Origin: Flaccisagitta enflata
Taxonomy: Eukaryota; Chaetognatha; Sagittoidea; Aphragmophora
Assembly (NCBI GenBank): GCA_965153355.1
Contig: OZ231127.1
Location: forward strand, 100,688,001 to 100,752,000
Direction of reading: 5' to 3'
Length of the DNA: 64,000 bases
Both the position numbers and the translations under genes were made by a program. Below are positions 11,568-21,974 of this stretch, one piece after another. Below the pieces are notes generated by a model. That model was not told where the DNA came from. It was given only the letters and a program-made list of their open reading frames with translations, and searched no databases. Each line of letters opens with the position of its first letter. Positions within the stretch are counted from its first letter, which is position 1.

Positions 11568-12465
11568 GGGCAGCGGCCCCGAAGGGGCCGATGACCTATG
11601 CTTTCACACATAGGGGAAATTTCTCCTTCTCCTCCTTCTCCTTCTTCTCCTTCTTCTCCGTCCCCCCCCCCCCCTTGAGGCCCAAATCCCAGTCTCGAGG
11701 CTCAAATCCCAGTCTCAAGGCCCAAATCCCAGTCTCGAGGCTCAAATCCCAGTCTCAAGGCTCAAATCCCAGTCTCGAGGCTCAAATCCCAGTCTCGAGG
11801 CTCAAATCCCAGTCTCGAGGCTCAAATCCCAGTCTCGAGGCTCAAATCCCAGTCTTGAGGCTCAAATCCCAGCCTCGAGGCTCAAATCCCAGCCTCGAGA
11901 ATCAAATCCCAGCCTCGAGGCTCACATCCCAGCCTAGAGGCTCACATCCCAGCCTCGAGGCTCACATCCCAGTCTCGAGGCTCAAATCCCAGCCTCGAGG
12001 CTCAAATCCCAGTCTCGAGGCTCAAATCCCAGTCTTGAGGCTCAAATCCCAGCCTCGAGGCTCAAATCCCAGCCTTGACGCTCACATCCCAGTCTTGAGG
12101 CTCAAATCCCATCCTCGAGGCTCAAATCCCAGTCTCGAGGCTCAAATCCCAGCCTCGAGGCTCAAATCCCCGCCTCAAGGCTCAAATCCCAGCCTCGAGG
12201 CTCAAATCCCAGCCTCGAGGCTCAAATCCCAGCCTCAAGGCTCAAATCCCAGCCTCGAGGCTCAAATCCCAGCCTCGAGGCTCAAATCCCAGCCTCAAAG
12301 CTCAAATCCCAGCCTCGAAGCTCAAATCCCAGCCTTGAGGCTCAAATAACAACAGCATAGGTCATCGGCCCCTTTGGGGCCGCTGCCCCTCTAACCACCT
12401 CACACCCACATACACTCACACAGGGGCAACGGGTACCGCTGACCATCTGACGCTTTTGCGACTAT
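11568..12465. mobile_element. Family 1 element: GGGCAGCGG inverted termini with 20-bp minisatellite inside
   Basis: A left terminus of about 35 bp starting GGGCAGCGGCCCCGAAGGGG and including GATGACCTATGCTTT is matched in inverse at 12354-12388 (AGCATAGGTCATCGG...CTGCCC). Between them are a (TTCTCC)n tract, a C-run and about thirty 20-bp units of the type GGCTCAAATCCCAGCCTCGA (11680-12345). A tail to GCGACTA at 12465 recurs in the copy near 45.5 kb. It interrupts gag of the giant element. I call it a putative non-autonomous DNA element; the mechanism is unknown. Confidence 0.75.
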
Positions 12466-15400
12466 TCTTTATTTTTATCTTTTGTTTTTGTCAATTTGTT
12501 TCTCAGGTCGTTTTTTGACGTTGGTTTCTGTGATTTTGTTTCTTCTTTGCTTCCCATCATGCCTGACGTTGATGGTAATTTGTTTGTGTTGGCGTCTTGT
12601 TTCAGTATCAGCTTTGTTAGTTGTTCTAGTATGGGCATTGCTAATATTTGTTGTGATTGACCATCTGCGCCTAATATTAAAACAGGCGTCGTTTGCTGAC
12701 GTAATTGCGATGATGTCTCAGGTTGTTGGTGGTGTATTTCTGCTGATGTTGTCACTTTTTTTCTTCCTTTGTCTTTCATCCTTAGATTTGAGTTGTCATC
12801 ATCGTCTGAGCTTTGTCAAGATGATTTTGAGTTTGAACGGTTTCTTTGTTTTTGTTTTCTTCGCCTTTCTTTTGAATCTTCTTTTGATCTTTTTTCCTTT
12901 GAATCACTTCTTCTGTCTTGGGAGTGATGTCTCTCTTGTCTATCATCGCTGTATTGGCGTCTCCGATTATCTTTAGTTGGCGTGTCGCGTTTTTCACGAG
13001 TATTTCTTTTTGAATCTCGACTATCATTTCTTTCATTTGAGGTGGGACTATTGTCACGTTTGTTGTCACAATAATCATCACGGCGGTCTTTTTGGCGGTT
13101 GTCTCGCCTATCGTCTCTTCCCTCGTCTCGGCGCTCGTCTCGGCGCTCGTCTCGGCGCTTGTCTCGGCGCTCGTCTCAACGGTTGTCTCGTCGGTCGATA
13201 TTTTGGTCATTTCGCTGATCATCTCGTCGGTCATCTCGTCGTTCGTCCCGCCGGTTTTCTCGGCGGTCGTCCCAGTGGCCTTCTCGTCGGTCGTTTCGGG
13301 GGTCATCTCTGATGTCGTCTTGTCTGTGGTCACGGCGATTGTCGCGCCTGTCGTCTCGGCTGCGATCGTCATGTTCATCGCTGTGATCATTTTGGCGACT
13401 CGTTTGATGGCCCGTTTTGTTACGTAAGTCCCTTGAATCGTCATTTCTTCTTCATCTGCGACTTTCTTCATTTTTCCTTGATGGTGGTCGCTCTCCGCTG
13501 CTCTCTCTTTTTTCTTCTGAGCTTGCTCTATCGACCATGCTTGCCACTTTGTTTGCTGGAGAGGCTAATTCATCGCTTTCGTCTTTGCTGGAGTCATTAT
13601 CTTCTCGATCGTCTTGTTCGTCCTGATTTTCGTTGTAATTTTTGTCGTAATCCAATAGTTCTTCCTCTGAATCTGATCTTCTTGTTACAGAGTTCATTGT
13701 CTTGATTGTTTTTCCTTTTTCATTGTTGTCATCTTTACTGCTTTTATTACATTGATTGATCATGGAAGCCAATCCTGGAACGGATTCATTATCTGCTTCT
13801 TTTTCCCAGAATTTTTCTGTATCTTTGTCTTCAGATGCGGATGCGCCGACGACGTTTTCATCTTTGCACGGAGTTTCTCCTCTTGGAGTCGATGGTGTGG
13901 TGTCCACATCTTCATTGCGTGCTTCTTCTGGGTTGATTAGTGGAAAGGCTCTGGCGTCAGATTTTGCGGTAAGTTGAACAACGAGTGGTGGAAGAACAAA
14001 TGCGTTTGTCTTTGTTGTTGGCGATCTTGGTTCTTGACTTGTGGTGGTTATTTCATTTGTTATCAGTAATGGGGATAACGGTTTTAATTTTCTCATCGCC
14101 CAGGGTTTGGATATCGTTCCTGATGGATTTTGGGCGGCTTGTGGAATTGGATTGCACCATGTTGATGGAGCTTCCGCACTTAATGGTTCGATTGGATCCT
14201 CACTAACTTCGTCATTTGTCTCGGAACCTTGGTCCGTGGTCGATGAGTAATAGTCTTTTGACTTGTCATAATCATCCACCCAACCGTTGGATTTGTCGTC
14301 ATTGTTGTTTATTTTGTCTTCGCCTCCGTCGGTGGTGCTTTCATCGATCATCAGGTGTGGTTCTGATTCGCTTCCACTTGATTCACGTTGTCGCTTATTT
14401 CTTCTTGTGTTGATTTCTTCATCCTTATTATCCATGTCACTTGGTTCTGATGATTCTGAGCTATTAATACCACTCGATGGGGGATTATCATCATCTTCTC
14501 TTTCTTCTTGTCTTTGAACCATATCTGGGACTTCTGCTGATTCGGTTTCATTGCTTTTTGATGATTCCCCGTGGTCTGTTGCTGGTCGATTAGGCGATGA
14601 GCTTCTGCTTCTTGATTTCTTCTTTCTTCCTTTTGTTGAATTTTTGTTTCTGTCTTTCCTTTTTGATGCGGAATCGTTTTTGTTTTGTTTATCGTTTTGG
14701 CTTGTTTTGTTTTGGCCATTGTTTTGCTTCGGTGTTTTGTATCCTTTTGGCAATTTCTTTGCGGATTTGTTTCTTGATTCTTTCTCTTTTTCTTCGGATT
14801 CTTTGTCCGCCTCGATTGCCTGGTGGATGTAAGTTTCGACTTGTCGGATGTACTGTATTGCTTCCTCCAGTGTCAAGTCTTCGTTGTCCATTTTGTTGGC
14901 TATGTCCAGGAATTCATGGAAATTCTTTTTGAAATTGCTGATTTTTTCTTTCGACGCTGTCTGCTTGTTTTGTTGGATTCGGTCATTTATGTACAAGAAG
15001 CATTGAGCCTTTTTGATATCATTGAGATAAATGTTGCAGTCGGCCAAGGCGTTTGATATGTTTCTGTTGTTATCTTTTTCTGTTTCTTTTTCAATGTTCT
15101 TGATGGCTTTTATGATTCCTTTGAAGGCGATGTCGTGGTTGGCAAAATAAACTTCTTTCCGGATGTCTTTAGGGTTCACTGTTTTCCCTTGACCTATTCG
15201 CTCATACTTGTCTTGCAGTATGACTATCTTCTGTTTCAATTCTCTGACTTCTTTGCTGTCGGCGTCATTTGGAGTTGTGTCTCTTTGGAGGATTCTTGCA
15301 ATTTTTTCTTCCAATAATTGCGTCTCTTCTTGGTCTGCTGTGTATTTGTTGTGCATCTCGCGATTTTCTTTCATCAGTTGGGATCTTTCTTTCCGCCATT

Positions 15401-16367
15401 GTTTTCTTTCATTTTCCCATTTTAGCTGCTGCTCGACTGCTTTAGACCATTTTCTCTTGTATCGTAGTTTGTTGTCGGTCTCTTTCTTCAAGTCGTTTTG
15501 CAGCTCCTCCTTTTCTTCCATGAGTGATTTTGCCCTTGCGTCAAGGCTTTGATTCTGCTGCTCCAAATCTTGACTCCTAATCTTGTGGGATTCCACGCCG
15601 TCTTCCATTATTTTTCTCATCTTTTGCATTTCGTCTGCCATTTCCGCCTTCATTTTCGTGCGGTCATCGTCCAGTTTTTCTTTGTATTCCAAGGTCGTGG
15701 TTCTCTTGTATTCTTTGAGTTGTTGTTCATGGGCTTGTTGTGATTCTTTGAATAACTCCTCGTATTTGGTGTCGTTGCTTACTATCTCGTTCATTCTTTG
15801 GTGCAAATCCATATGCGCTTTGTCCCCGTCTCTGTTGTTGATGATGCGTACGTAGTTGCTGATTTCGTTTCCAAGGGAGTATTTGTATCTTCCTTCGTCG
15901 ATGATGTGCTTGTCGGGTTTGCAGATCTGCACCAACGGATGTGGTGACACTGGATAGAAGCATTTGTTGCATCGGTACTCGAAGAGTGTGTTGAAGTCGC
16001 GTCGGACGATGTGTCTCAGCCCTTTGAAGATGAATTCTAATGTTTCCGTGCTTTGATTTCAGATGTCATGTTGGAAAAGTTGACGTAGGATTTGGCGGAT
16101 TTTTGCGTGCGTGATTTGGTAGTCCGGTATAAGTCCTTTATTCATGTCTCGTTCCCGATAGATGTCGTGATCTGCGTCTTTTCCATAATTACGGCTGCTT
16201 CCCGTGAATTGTGATAATTCTTCAATGATTTCGTCTTTTGGTCTTTTGAAGAATTCGTCGATTGTCTTTAAGTGATCTCCTTCTTTTAATGCTTCGTTTA
16301 GTTTACTTTGGTCCAGATGCATGAATATTTCTTTGAGCTGTTTTTGGTCTGGATTGTAGAGACTCAT
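12466..16367 (-). pseudogene. Long N-terminal Gag of the giant element: coiled coil plus Arg/Asp-rich tract, four in-frame TGA
   Basis: A single minus-strand frame runs from ATG 16367 to the family 1 insertion, broken only by TGA at 16056-16058, 13452-13454, 13176-13178 and 12816-12818. The order is: an N-terminal domain of about 100 residues, a CNKC motif near 15965, a coiled coil of about 200 residues (to about 15250), and a helical domain. After that come Ser/Asn/Asp-rich disorder and an Arg/Asp-rich tract (RRDERRDERRD type, 13400-13090) like RNA-binding RD regions. With the distal parts this Gag would approach 2,000 residues, far above the usual few hundred. The TGA neighbours are Arg- or Ser-rich, fitting decay from CGA. 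Assignment to Gag rests on frame continuity and position. Its upstream leader was removed by the nested LTR element, whose LTR starts 24 bp away. Confidence 0.65.
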
Positions 16368-16390
16368 TGCCTTTGTATCGAATTTCTCTT

Positions 16391-17121
16391 AGTTGTGGAT
16401 GTAGAATTTTAAAGGACAGATGCTATAAGTCAAGTTAAACTAAAACAAAAAATCTAAAGGTCTAAAAATATATTAAACAATTTGCGCAAGGAAATTCCTT
16501 TCCCATGTACTTTTGTTATTAAGAATTATTCACCTTTATAATCATTTTTTAGACTTTGGTTTGATACAGTGAATTGGTTTTCATTCAATCTATTGTTGAT
16601 TTATGTTAACAATAACACTGGCATTCAATGTATCTTTATCTATTTCTATCAACTGATAATCTTCAATGTTGGAGTTTTGTGACAACATTGAAGATGAAAT
16701 GTTTTGTTATCATTGATGCATCAATGGGATATCTTTAACTGAATACTACTGTAAATTTCCTGGTATAAAACATTGTGTGACGTGTTATTTGGATCCATTC
16801 TATCAGTCAGCTGGGGTCATTTGCTCATGGTAAGTTCCATTCCTCTAACTCTGTCTAAATAAACTTATTGCCTTAAACACTGTCTAAATAAATTTATTGC
16901 CTAAAACTTTGTCTTAATAAACTTATCGCCTAAATAACTTTGTCATGAATAAATATATCTAAACATTGTTACCATTCAATAAGTCCTGCTTCCATGCCTC
17001 TGAATGAAGAATTAAGGGCTTTGGTCAATTACTATTGAACTAGATGGTATTTAAAGGATCAGGAAAAGATTTATTGAGACTAAGAATGAACAAGCATGAC
17101 CAGACTAGAATTAACAATAAC
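16391..17121 (+). repeat. 5' LTR
   Basis: This 731-bp repeat is identical to 29545-30275 except for two isolated substitutions (near 16543 and 16756) and a cluster of ten substitutions at 16802-16829. It contains a TATA box at 16764-16770 and several AATAAA motifs from 16858 onward. The ends read GTTG...TAAC rather than TG...CA. Confidence 0.95.
16764..16835 (+). promoter_or_regulatory. LTR promoter and short leader exon ending AUG|GUAAGU
   Basis: TATAAAA at 16764-16770 predicts transcription from about 16795. About 30 nt later ATG (16827-16829) abuts a strong splice donor (GTAAGT, 16830-16835). Joined to the acceptor before the SGNH ORF (exon start 25421), this ATG is in frame with that ORF. 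The 3' LTR keeps the donor but has TGC in place of ATG. Confidence 0.55.
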
Positions 17122-17122
17122 T

Positions 17123-17140
17123 TGGTGGCACCAGGATTTA
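17123..17140 (+). other. Primer-binding site
   Basis: TGGTGGCACCAGGATTTA starts two bases after the LTR. Its complement ends CCA and resembles a tRNA acceptor plus T-arm (AATCCTGGTGCCACCA). This fits priming of minus-strand DNA by a tRNA 3' end. I do not assign the tRNA species. Confidence 0.85.
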
Positions 17141-17552
17141 TAGGCATGAATGGTACCTTTGTTAAGTACGGCACGTGGTAATGGGTTATTGTACAGATTT
17201 TTTATTAACCATGGTTACGGCACGTTGGGGTGGGGTCACTCTTCTAGCGGTAGGGGCGTGGGTCTTCACCCTTGGGCTCGTCACACGGCGTCACCGCGCG
17301 GGCGCGGTCTACCCGCGTGATGATTCCGACATGTTTATTTCCGTGAGGGGCAGTGGATTATGGGAAACAGGATTGTTTTCGATGGCTCGCAGGGCAGGAT
17401 AAATAAACATTCAGAATATGATATATATAAAACGCAATTTTGAGGCGCGAAAATAAGAGGGGAGATCGAATGGAACGGAAAAACATAACTACATCGACTT
17501 CACGCTTGAACAAGACTGACAAAAATAATTAATTTACAGTGTGAACTCGAGA
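17141..17552 (+). other. 5' leader with GC-rich potential stem-loops
   Basis: The untranslated leader contains GC-rich inverted segments near 17260-17320 (for example ACCGCGC...GCGCGGT) that could form packaging-type structures. There is no ORF with coding character. Confidence 0.35.
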
Positions 17553-18818
17553 ATGGCGGAACAGGAAGAGCAGCTAAAGGAAGATAAACAGTTGGGAGAG
17601 GAAATTTGTGAAGAGCAAAGGCGACTTGGAGGACTTCTGGGATTCGTCAACCTCATCAGTTTATTCTGTTCATCTTGCTTGGTCAGTACATGGCATTCCT
17701 TTCATGTCGTCAGAGAAGACTCAGAAACGGATGGCACCGTTTATAAGAGTTTTGGATGGGGACGAAAGGGCGTTAAGCTCCAGAATCTGAGGTAAAGAAA
17801 TAAGGGAGAGATATTAATGACAGAGGGATAAACTGAAAGAAAGGTGGAGGGTAGTGATGACTAGGAATCGACCCCTTTAGTGACGGTAGAACAATAGTGA
17901 CAGATTCTCCACCCTCAACAGAGCTGCCCTGGATGAAAAGAAAAGTTATTTGGAAAAGATCAGATCCATCATCGCCGGCCTCGTTAGTAAGGGATACTCT
18001 GCAGATACAGCTCCTGCGCCAAGACCATCGAAGCAGGAAAGAGGAGAGAATGAATACGAATCGGCGATAAAAACTTATGAAGAGGACCTCGCGAGAATGA
18101 GACATCGGTATGACAAAACAAGGACAGTCAAAGACAGACAAAGACAATCAAATACAGACAAAGACAGTCAAAGACAGACAAAGACAGTCAAAGACAGACA
18201 CAGACAGACAGACAGACAGACACAGACAGACACAGACACAGACAGAGAGAAACAGACAGACACAGACAGACAGACACAGACAGACGCGGACAGACACAGA
18301 CAGGCAGACACAGACAAACACAGACAGACACAGACAGACACAAACTGACACGGACTGACACAGACTGAGACAGATAGACACAGACGGACACAGATAGATA
18401 CAGATAGACGCAGATAAAGACAGACAGACGCAGACAGACACAGACAAACAGACACAGACAGACGCAGACAGACACAGACAGGCAGACACGGACAAACACA
18501 AACAGACACAGGCAGACACAAACTGACACAGACTGAGACAGATAGACACAGATAGACACAGACGGACACAGATAGACACAGATAGACGCAGATAGAGACA
18601 GACAGACGCAGACGGACACAGACAGACAGACACAGACAGACACAGACAGACACAGACAGACACAGACAGACAGACACGGACAGACACGGACAGACACGGA
18701 CAGACACAGACAGACAGGACGGGAGGATTACTCGAACACAACCGCACAATTTAAATTTCGCAAATGTACGTCAATCTTAGGTGTAAGGAACTAGAGGAAA
18801 ATGGGACTAGGGAACTAG
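17553..18818 (+). pseudogene. Broken N-terminal gag of the nested element
   Basis: ATG 17553 starts a charged helical sequence (MAEQEEQLKEDKQL) that loses frame after about 35 codons. A second coding-like block at 17887-18130 (Lys/Glu-rich, coiled-coil-like, ...SYLEKIRSIIAGLV) runs straight into the CAGACA minisatellite. A third short block at 18764-18818 ends in TAG inside an 8- to 9-bp tandem duplication (ggaactag). In position these equal the matrix/coiled-coil part of Gag. The breaks coincide with local repeat expansion, so the N-terminus of this copy is probably not translatable. Confidence 0.5.
18120..18718 (+). repeat. CAGACA-type minisatellite within gag
   Basis: About 600 bp of imperfect CAGACA/CAGACACAGA units with scattered GATAGA variants occupy the middle of gag. 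All three minus-strand frames appear open as Cys/Leu/Ser/Val repeats, which is a by-product of the repeat. Confidence 0.95.
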
Positions 18819-19973
18819 GGAACTAGGGAAAATGCGGCTCTCAAACAAGAGTTGAAGGAACATAAAGACTACCTTAGAAACGGAGCGGCTGGCCACTCAT
18901 CTTCCGCGGCTGTGGGCAACAACATCACAGGCGGCGGATACGTGAACGGCAGCGGCGGCGGCGCTGCGGCGACGACCTCCAGCTCCATCCCATGGGGAGG
19001 CGTTCAGTTTGGACTCACGGGACGCCGACAAGACGAAGGAAGACCGACGAAGGACTCCAGCCTGCAAACAATCATACAAAGCTCAAAACTAATAAAGGTT
19101 AAATTTGAGGCAACGGATGATATAGTAAAATATGTCGATGGTCAAAGCAACCTGTCTAACGCGATAAAAGAATATTTCGGGAGAGAGACCAGTCAGCTAA
19201 AAATACAAATAGCGATATTTCACATGGGAGAGGAATTGAAAAAGGACGCTCAGTTTGTTTACGACAATATGAAAACAATAGCGCACTTCGACCTAGATCA
19301 GTTTTTCACAGGCCTGTTTGAGATGAACTTCCCGTCACCCAACTCGAGTTTACAACTAGGCTACTCAAAACTGACTCAAAACTTTCCGACTAAATGCACG
19401 ATCATCGAATATGCCAGAACATTTCGATGTTTTGTCAATATGTTGAAATGGGAATTGAACACACAAATAAACAAATTTTTGGAAGGCTTGTCCTGCGCTG
19501 ATGTTAAATCAGCGCTCAGGAGACACAAATTAGGGGGCATGGCATTTAACGATCTTGTGTCATTAGCCGTTGATATAAATAACAATCTGAATCTGGAGAA
19601 AAACACGTCTAGGACTTTGATCTTGGAAGAGGAAAATGACAAAGGGACCGATTTCGACATGACTCTCAAGATTTTTAACACAGATTTTAGGGACTACAAG
19701 GAAAAGGCGATGAGGCATAATCTAGGGAATGGTAGTTGTTGGAACTGCTTTAGCGACGGTCACAGGTTGATCACCTGTCAAAAACGATCATGTAAGTTCT
19801 GTGACCGTCCTACAAGTGTTGTTCGGCACTACTCACTCCTGTGCCCGAAGGCACCGGAAAAACTGGACAATTTTCTGACTCAGAGAAAAAAGGCAGAGGC
19901 TATGAGGAGGCCCAACGTGAAAATGGTTGAGGACACGGTTGAATGGCAGTTTGACGAGACTGACTTTGACTGA
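18819..19973 (+). CDS. Gag (capsid and nucleocapsid) of the nested element
   Basis: The frame is open from just after TAG 18816-18818. No ATG is available early, so the true start lies upstream of the repeat damage. A Gly/Ser-rich linker (about 18880-19000) is followed by a helical capsid-like domain (about 19080-19650). Then comes a canonical CCHC knuckle CWNCFSDGHRLITC and a second CX2CX8HX4C knuckle (CKFC...RHYSLLC) near 19736-19853. Gag would form the particle and bind RNA. The frame ends at TGA 19971-19973, which is in frame with pol. Confidence 0.85.
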   Translation, partial: GTRENAALKQELKEHKDYLRNGAAGHSSSAAVGNNITGGGYVNGSGGGAAATTSSSIPWGGVQFGLTGRRQDEGRPTKDSSLQTIIQSSKLIKVKFEATDDIVKYVDGQSNLSNAIKEYFGRETSQLKIQIAIFHMGEELKKDAQFVYDNMKTIAHFDLDQFFTGLFEMNFPSPNSSLQLGYSKLTQNFPTKCTIIEYARTFRCFVNMLKWELNTQINKFLEGLSCADVKSALRRHKLGGMAFNDLVSLAVDINNNLNLEKNTSRTLILEEENDKGTDFDMTLKIFNTDFRDYKEKAMRHNLGNGSCWNCFSDGHRLITCQKRSCKFCDRPTSVVRHYSLLCPKAPEKLDNFLTQRKKAEAMRRPNVKMVEDTVEWQFDETDFD

Positions 19974-19977
19974 CTAG
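19971..19977 (+). promoter_or_regulatory. Gag-Pol readthrough signal UGA-CUAG
   Basis: Gag ends in TGA followed by CTAG, and the same frame continues open into the protease. UGA-CUAG is the best characterised efficient readthrough context in animal mRNAs. No frameshift is needed to join Gag and Pol. Confidence 0.75.
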
Positions 19978-21968
19978 ACAAAACAAACGGGGAAGAAGAC
20001 TTTATCGGTAAACTAACGACGCAAGAACGGAAAGAGATAGAGATTAATGAAGGTTTGACTTTAGATCAGACTGATGCTAGACCATTGTTTTTATTGGGCT
20101 ACTGTTCAATTAAGGGTAAGAGCTATAGGACAACTTGGGAGGTAGACGGAGGTAGCGATCGTTGCATAGTAAACGATTTGACCGTTAGACGACTAGGGGT
20201 GGACAGGAAAAAATTCCATCAGAGCAAAACTGTAGTGGGGGTAGGGGGAACTAAAATTTACTGTGACGAATATTGTATCTTAAGACTTTATTTTAAAGGG
20301 AGGGGACATGAGGGATTATACCTTAATTTATTATGTTACATCATGAGAACGCCCAATATACCTAATTTGATCGGATCTGACACACTAGCTTCTTTAGGAG
20401 CTAAAATTGATTATGGGGATAACACTTTAAGGGCAGAAGGGGTGACCATAGATTTGTGTACAACAAAAGAGGAGGCCGACCGTTTTTCTAAGGATGACAA
20501 TGCAAGAGAGATTTATTTTCATGCCGCCAATTATACCAGCATACCTGGGAGGGAGGCTAGGGAAGTAGAAGTAGTCTTGACTTCAGATCCACCGGCCAAT
20601 TTTGTCCTGTGTGGTCGAAATTCCGGCGAGCGCGAGGTTATGAGCGTCTGTTATGAGAATATTGGGGGTGGGTATAAGGTTGGGGTGTTTAATAAGAATT
20701 ACGTTCCCATGAGCATTAAGCAGGGCGAGGAACTAGGATTTTTACTGACTAATAGTGACGACACAGTGATAGCTTATGTGACTGACATATTGGATGATTT
20801 AGAGAAAGAGAATGACAAAGAGAAAGACAATATAAATGACGATGTGAATGACAGCGTGAATGACAGTGATGACTCAATTTTCGCGACCAAGATTGAAAAC
20901 ACACGGGGAGAAAAAAAGTCAGGAACGAAGGATGAAATCACTTTTAGCGGGGATGAAGAGGGGGAGAAAGAGGAGCGTAAGGAGGAAGAGGAAGGGCCTT
21001 GCCCGATCCCAGATCGTAGAAAATTAAGTGCGAGGGAAATGGATCGGTTTTTTAAGTTTGGGGCAAAGATCAGAGGAGTTTCAAACGAAAACAGTGTGAG
21101 CACTAAGGACGACTGGCCTTTAGAATCGATTTCGAAAGAAGCAGAAATAAAGCGAAGCGAGGAAAGTACTATGTGGGCCAATAGTAATGACCTATTAAAA
21201 AATTTTGACTGGGAAAAAATGATTTTAGAGTTATCTGAGGATGTAGGGGTCCAGGAGAGCCATAATTTTGCTGAAAAATTAAAAGAGCTGTTTTACAAAT
21301 ACAAAGCTTTCTTCTGGAATAATGATTGGTCACAATGGACACGGTGCCGTGTCCCGGACTTAGAGATAGAACTTATAGACAATTATACCTGTCAAATTGA
21401 TAAATATCGAAAATTACCGGATGAAAAACAAGAGGCATTAAAGGGTTATGTGAGGGACCTCCTTAAGGCTAATGTAATCGAACGGAGCAACGGCTTAGTC
21501 GAATTCTGTAGCAATCCCGTGATAGTTTTTCAAGAAAAATTAGGTCCAGATGGTAAACCTGTACGAAAAATCAGATTTTGCCACGATTACCGTTCTCAGA
21601 ACAAAATGGTCAAATCGGTCAGTTACCCCTTACAATTAATTGAAAAAACCTTAGAAGAAACGGCAAAAGACGCAAAATATTTTATGTCTTTTGACCTTGT
21701 TAACTATTTCTTTCTCCTCCCTTTGTCACCTAAGTCACGTAAAACAACTACATTTTATGCATTAGGGGACCAATATCAATACACTACAACCCCACAAGGT
21801 ATAAAATCTATTCCCGGGTTACCTTCAAAAGTGACAAAACATGTGACACGACACTGTGAAAATGTGACAGGTTACATTGACGACTTTATACTGAAAGCTC
21901 TGACACTGACTCTGATACTAAAATATACAGAACTGTTTTTGTTAGCCATTGTTTTTGTTAGCCATTAG
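19974..21968 (+). CDS. Protease and reverse transcriptase of the nested element (truncated)
   Basis: The protease has VDGGSD (20142-20159) and the downstream LIGSDTLASLGA. DGGS in place of the usual DTG/DSG is unusual for a retropepsin and may weaken it. An acidic linker follows (about 20800-21000). RT blocks are IRFCHDYRSQNK, FMSFDLVNYFF, TTPQGIKSIPG and the active site YIDD (21873-21884). The fingers-palm order is that of Ty3/gypsy RT. A local duplication of ttttgttagccatt near 21935-21970 shifts the frame and ends the ORF just after the active site. Another frame continues with the thumb and RNase H. This copy probably cannot make a full RT. Confidence 0.9.
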   Translation, partial: LDKTNGEEDFIGKLTTQERKEIEINEGLTLDQTDARPLFLLGYCSIKGKSYRTTWEVDGGSDRCIVNDLTVRRLGVDRKKFHQSKTVVGVGGTKIYCDEYCILRLYFKGRGHEGLYLNLLCYIMRTPNIPNLIGSDTLASLGAKIDYGDNTLRAEGVTIDLCTTKEEADRFSKDDNAREIYFHAANYTSIPGREAREVEVVLTSDPPANFVLCGRNSGEREVMSVCYENIGGGYKVGVFNKNYVPMSIKQGEELGFLLTNSDDTVIAYVTDILDDLEKENDKEKDNINDDVNDSVNDSDDSIFATKIENTRGEKKSGTKDEITFSGDEEGEKEERKEEEEGPCPIPDRRKLSAREMDRFFKFGAKIRGVSNENSVSTKDDWPLESISKEAEIKRSEESTMWANSNDLLKNFDWEKMILELSEDVGVQESHNFAEKLKELFYKYKAFFWNNDWSQWTRCRVPDLEIELIDNYTCQIDKYRKLPDEKQEALKGYVRDLLKANVIERSNGLVEFCSNPVIVFQEKLGPDGKPVRKIRFCHDYRSQNKMVKSVSYPLQLIEKTLEETAKDAKYFMSFDLVNYFFLLPLSPKSRKTTTFYALGDQYQYTTTPQGIKSIPGLPSKVTKHVTRHCENVTGYIDDFILKALTLTLILKYTELFLLAIVFVSH

Positions 21969-21974
21969 CCATTT

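Noticed and set aside
11680-12345. CRISPR-like array of 20-bp repeats
   Set aside because: Units are contiguous with no unique spacers, no cas genes, and the setting is a eukaryotic transposon.
11591-12349. 252-codon repeat-protein-like frame (PRGSNPSLEAQI units)
   Set aside because: The frame is the family 1 20-bp minisatellite; other copies of the element do not keep it open.
12782-13471. ETSAETS-repeat frame as a separate protein
   Set aside because: It overlaps the continuous Gag frame, where the same DNA encodes Arg/Asp dipeptides; treated as a shadow.
18148-18749. Cys/Leu/Val/Ser-rich minus-strand frames of about 200 codons
   Set aside because: Antisense readings of the CAGACA minisatellite, open in all three frames.
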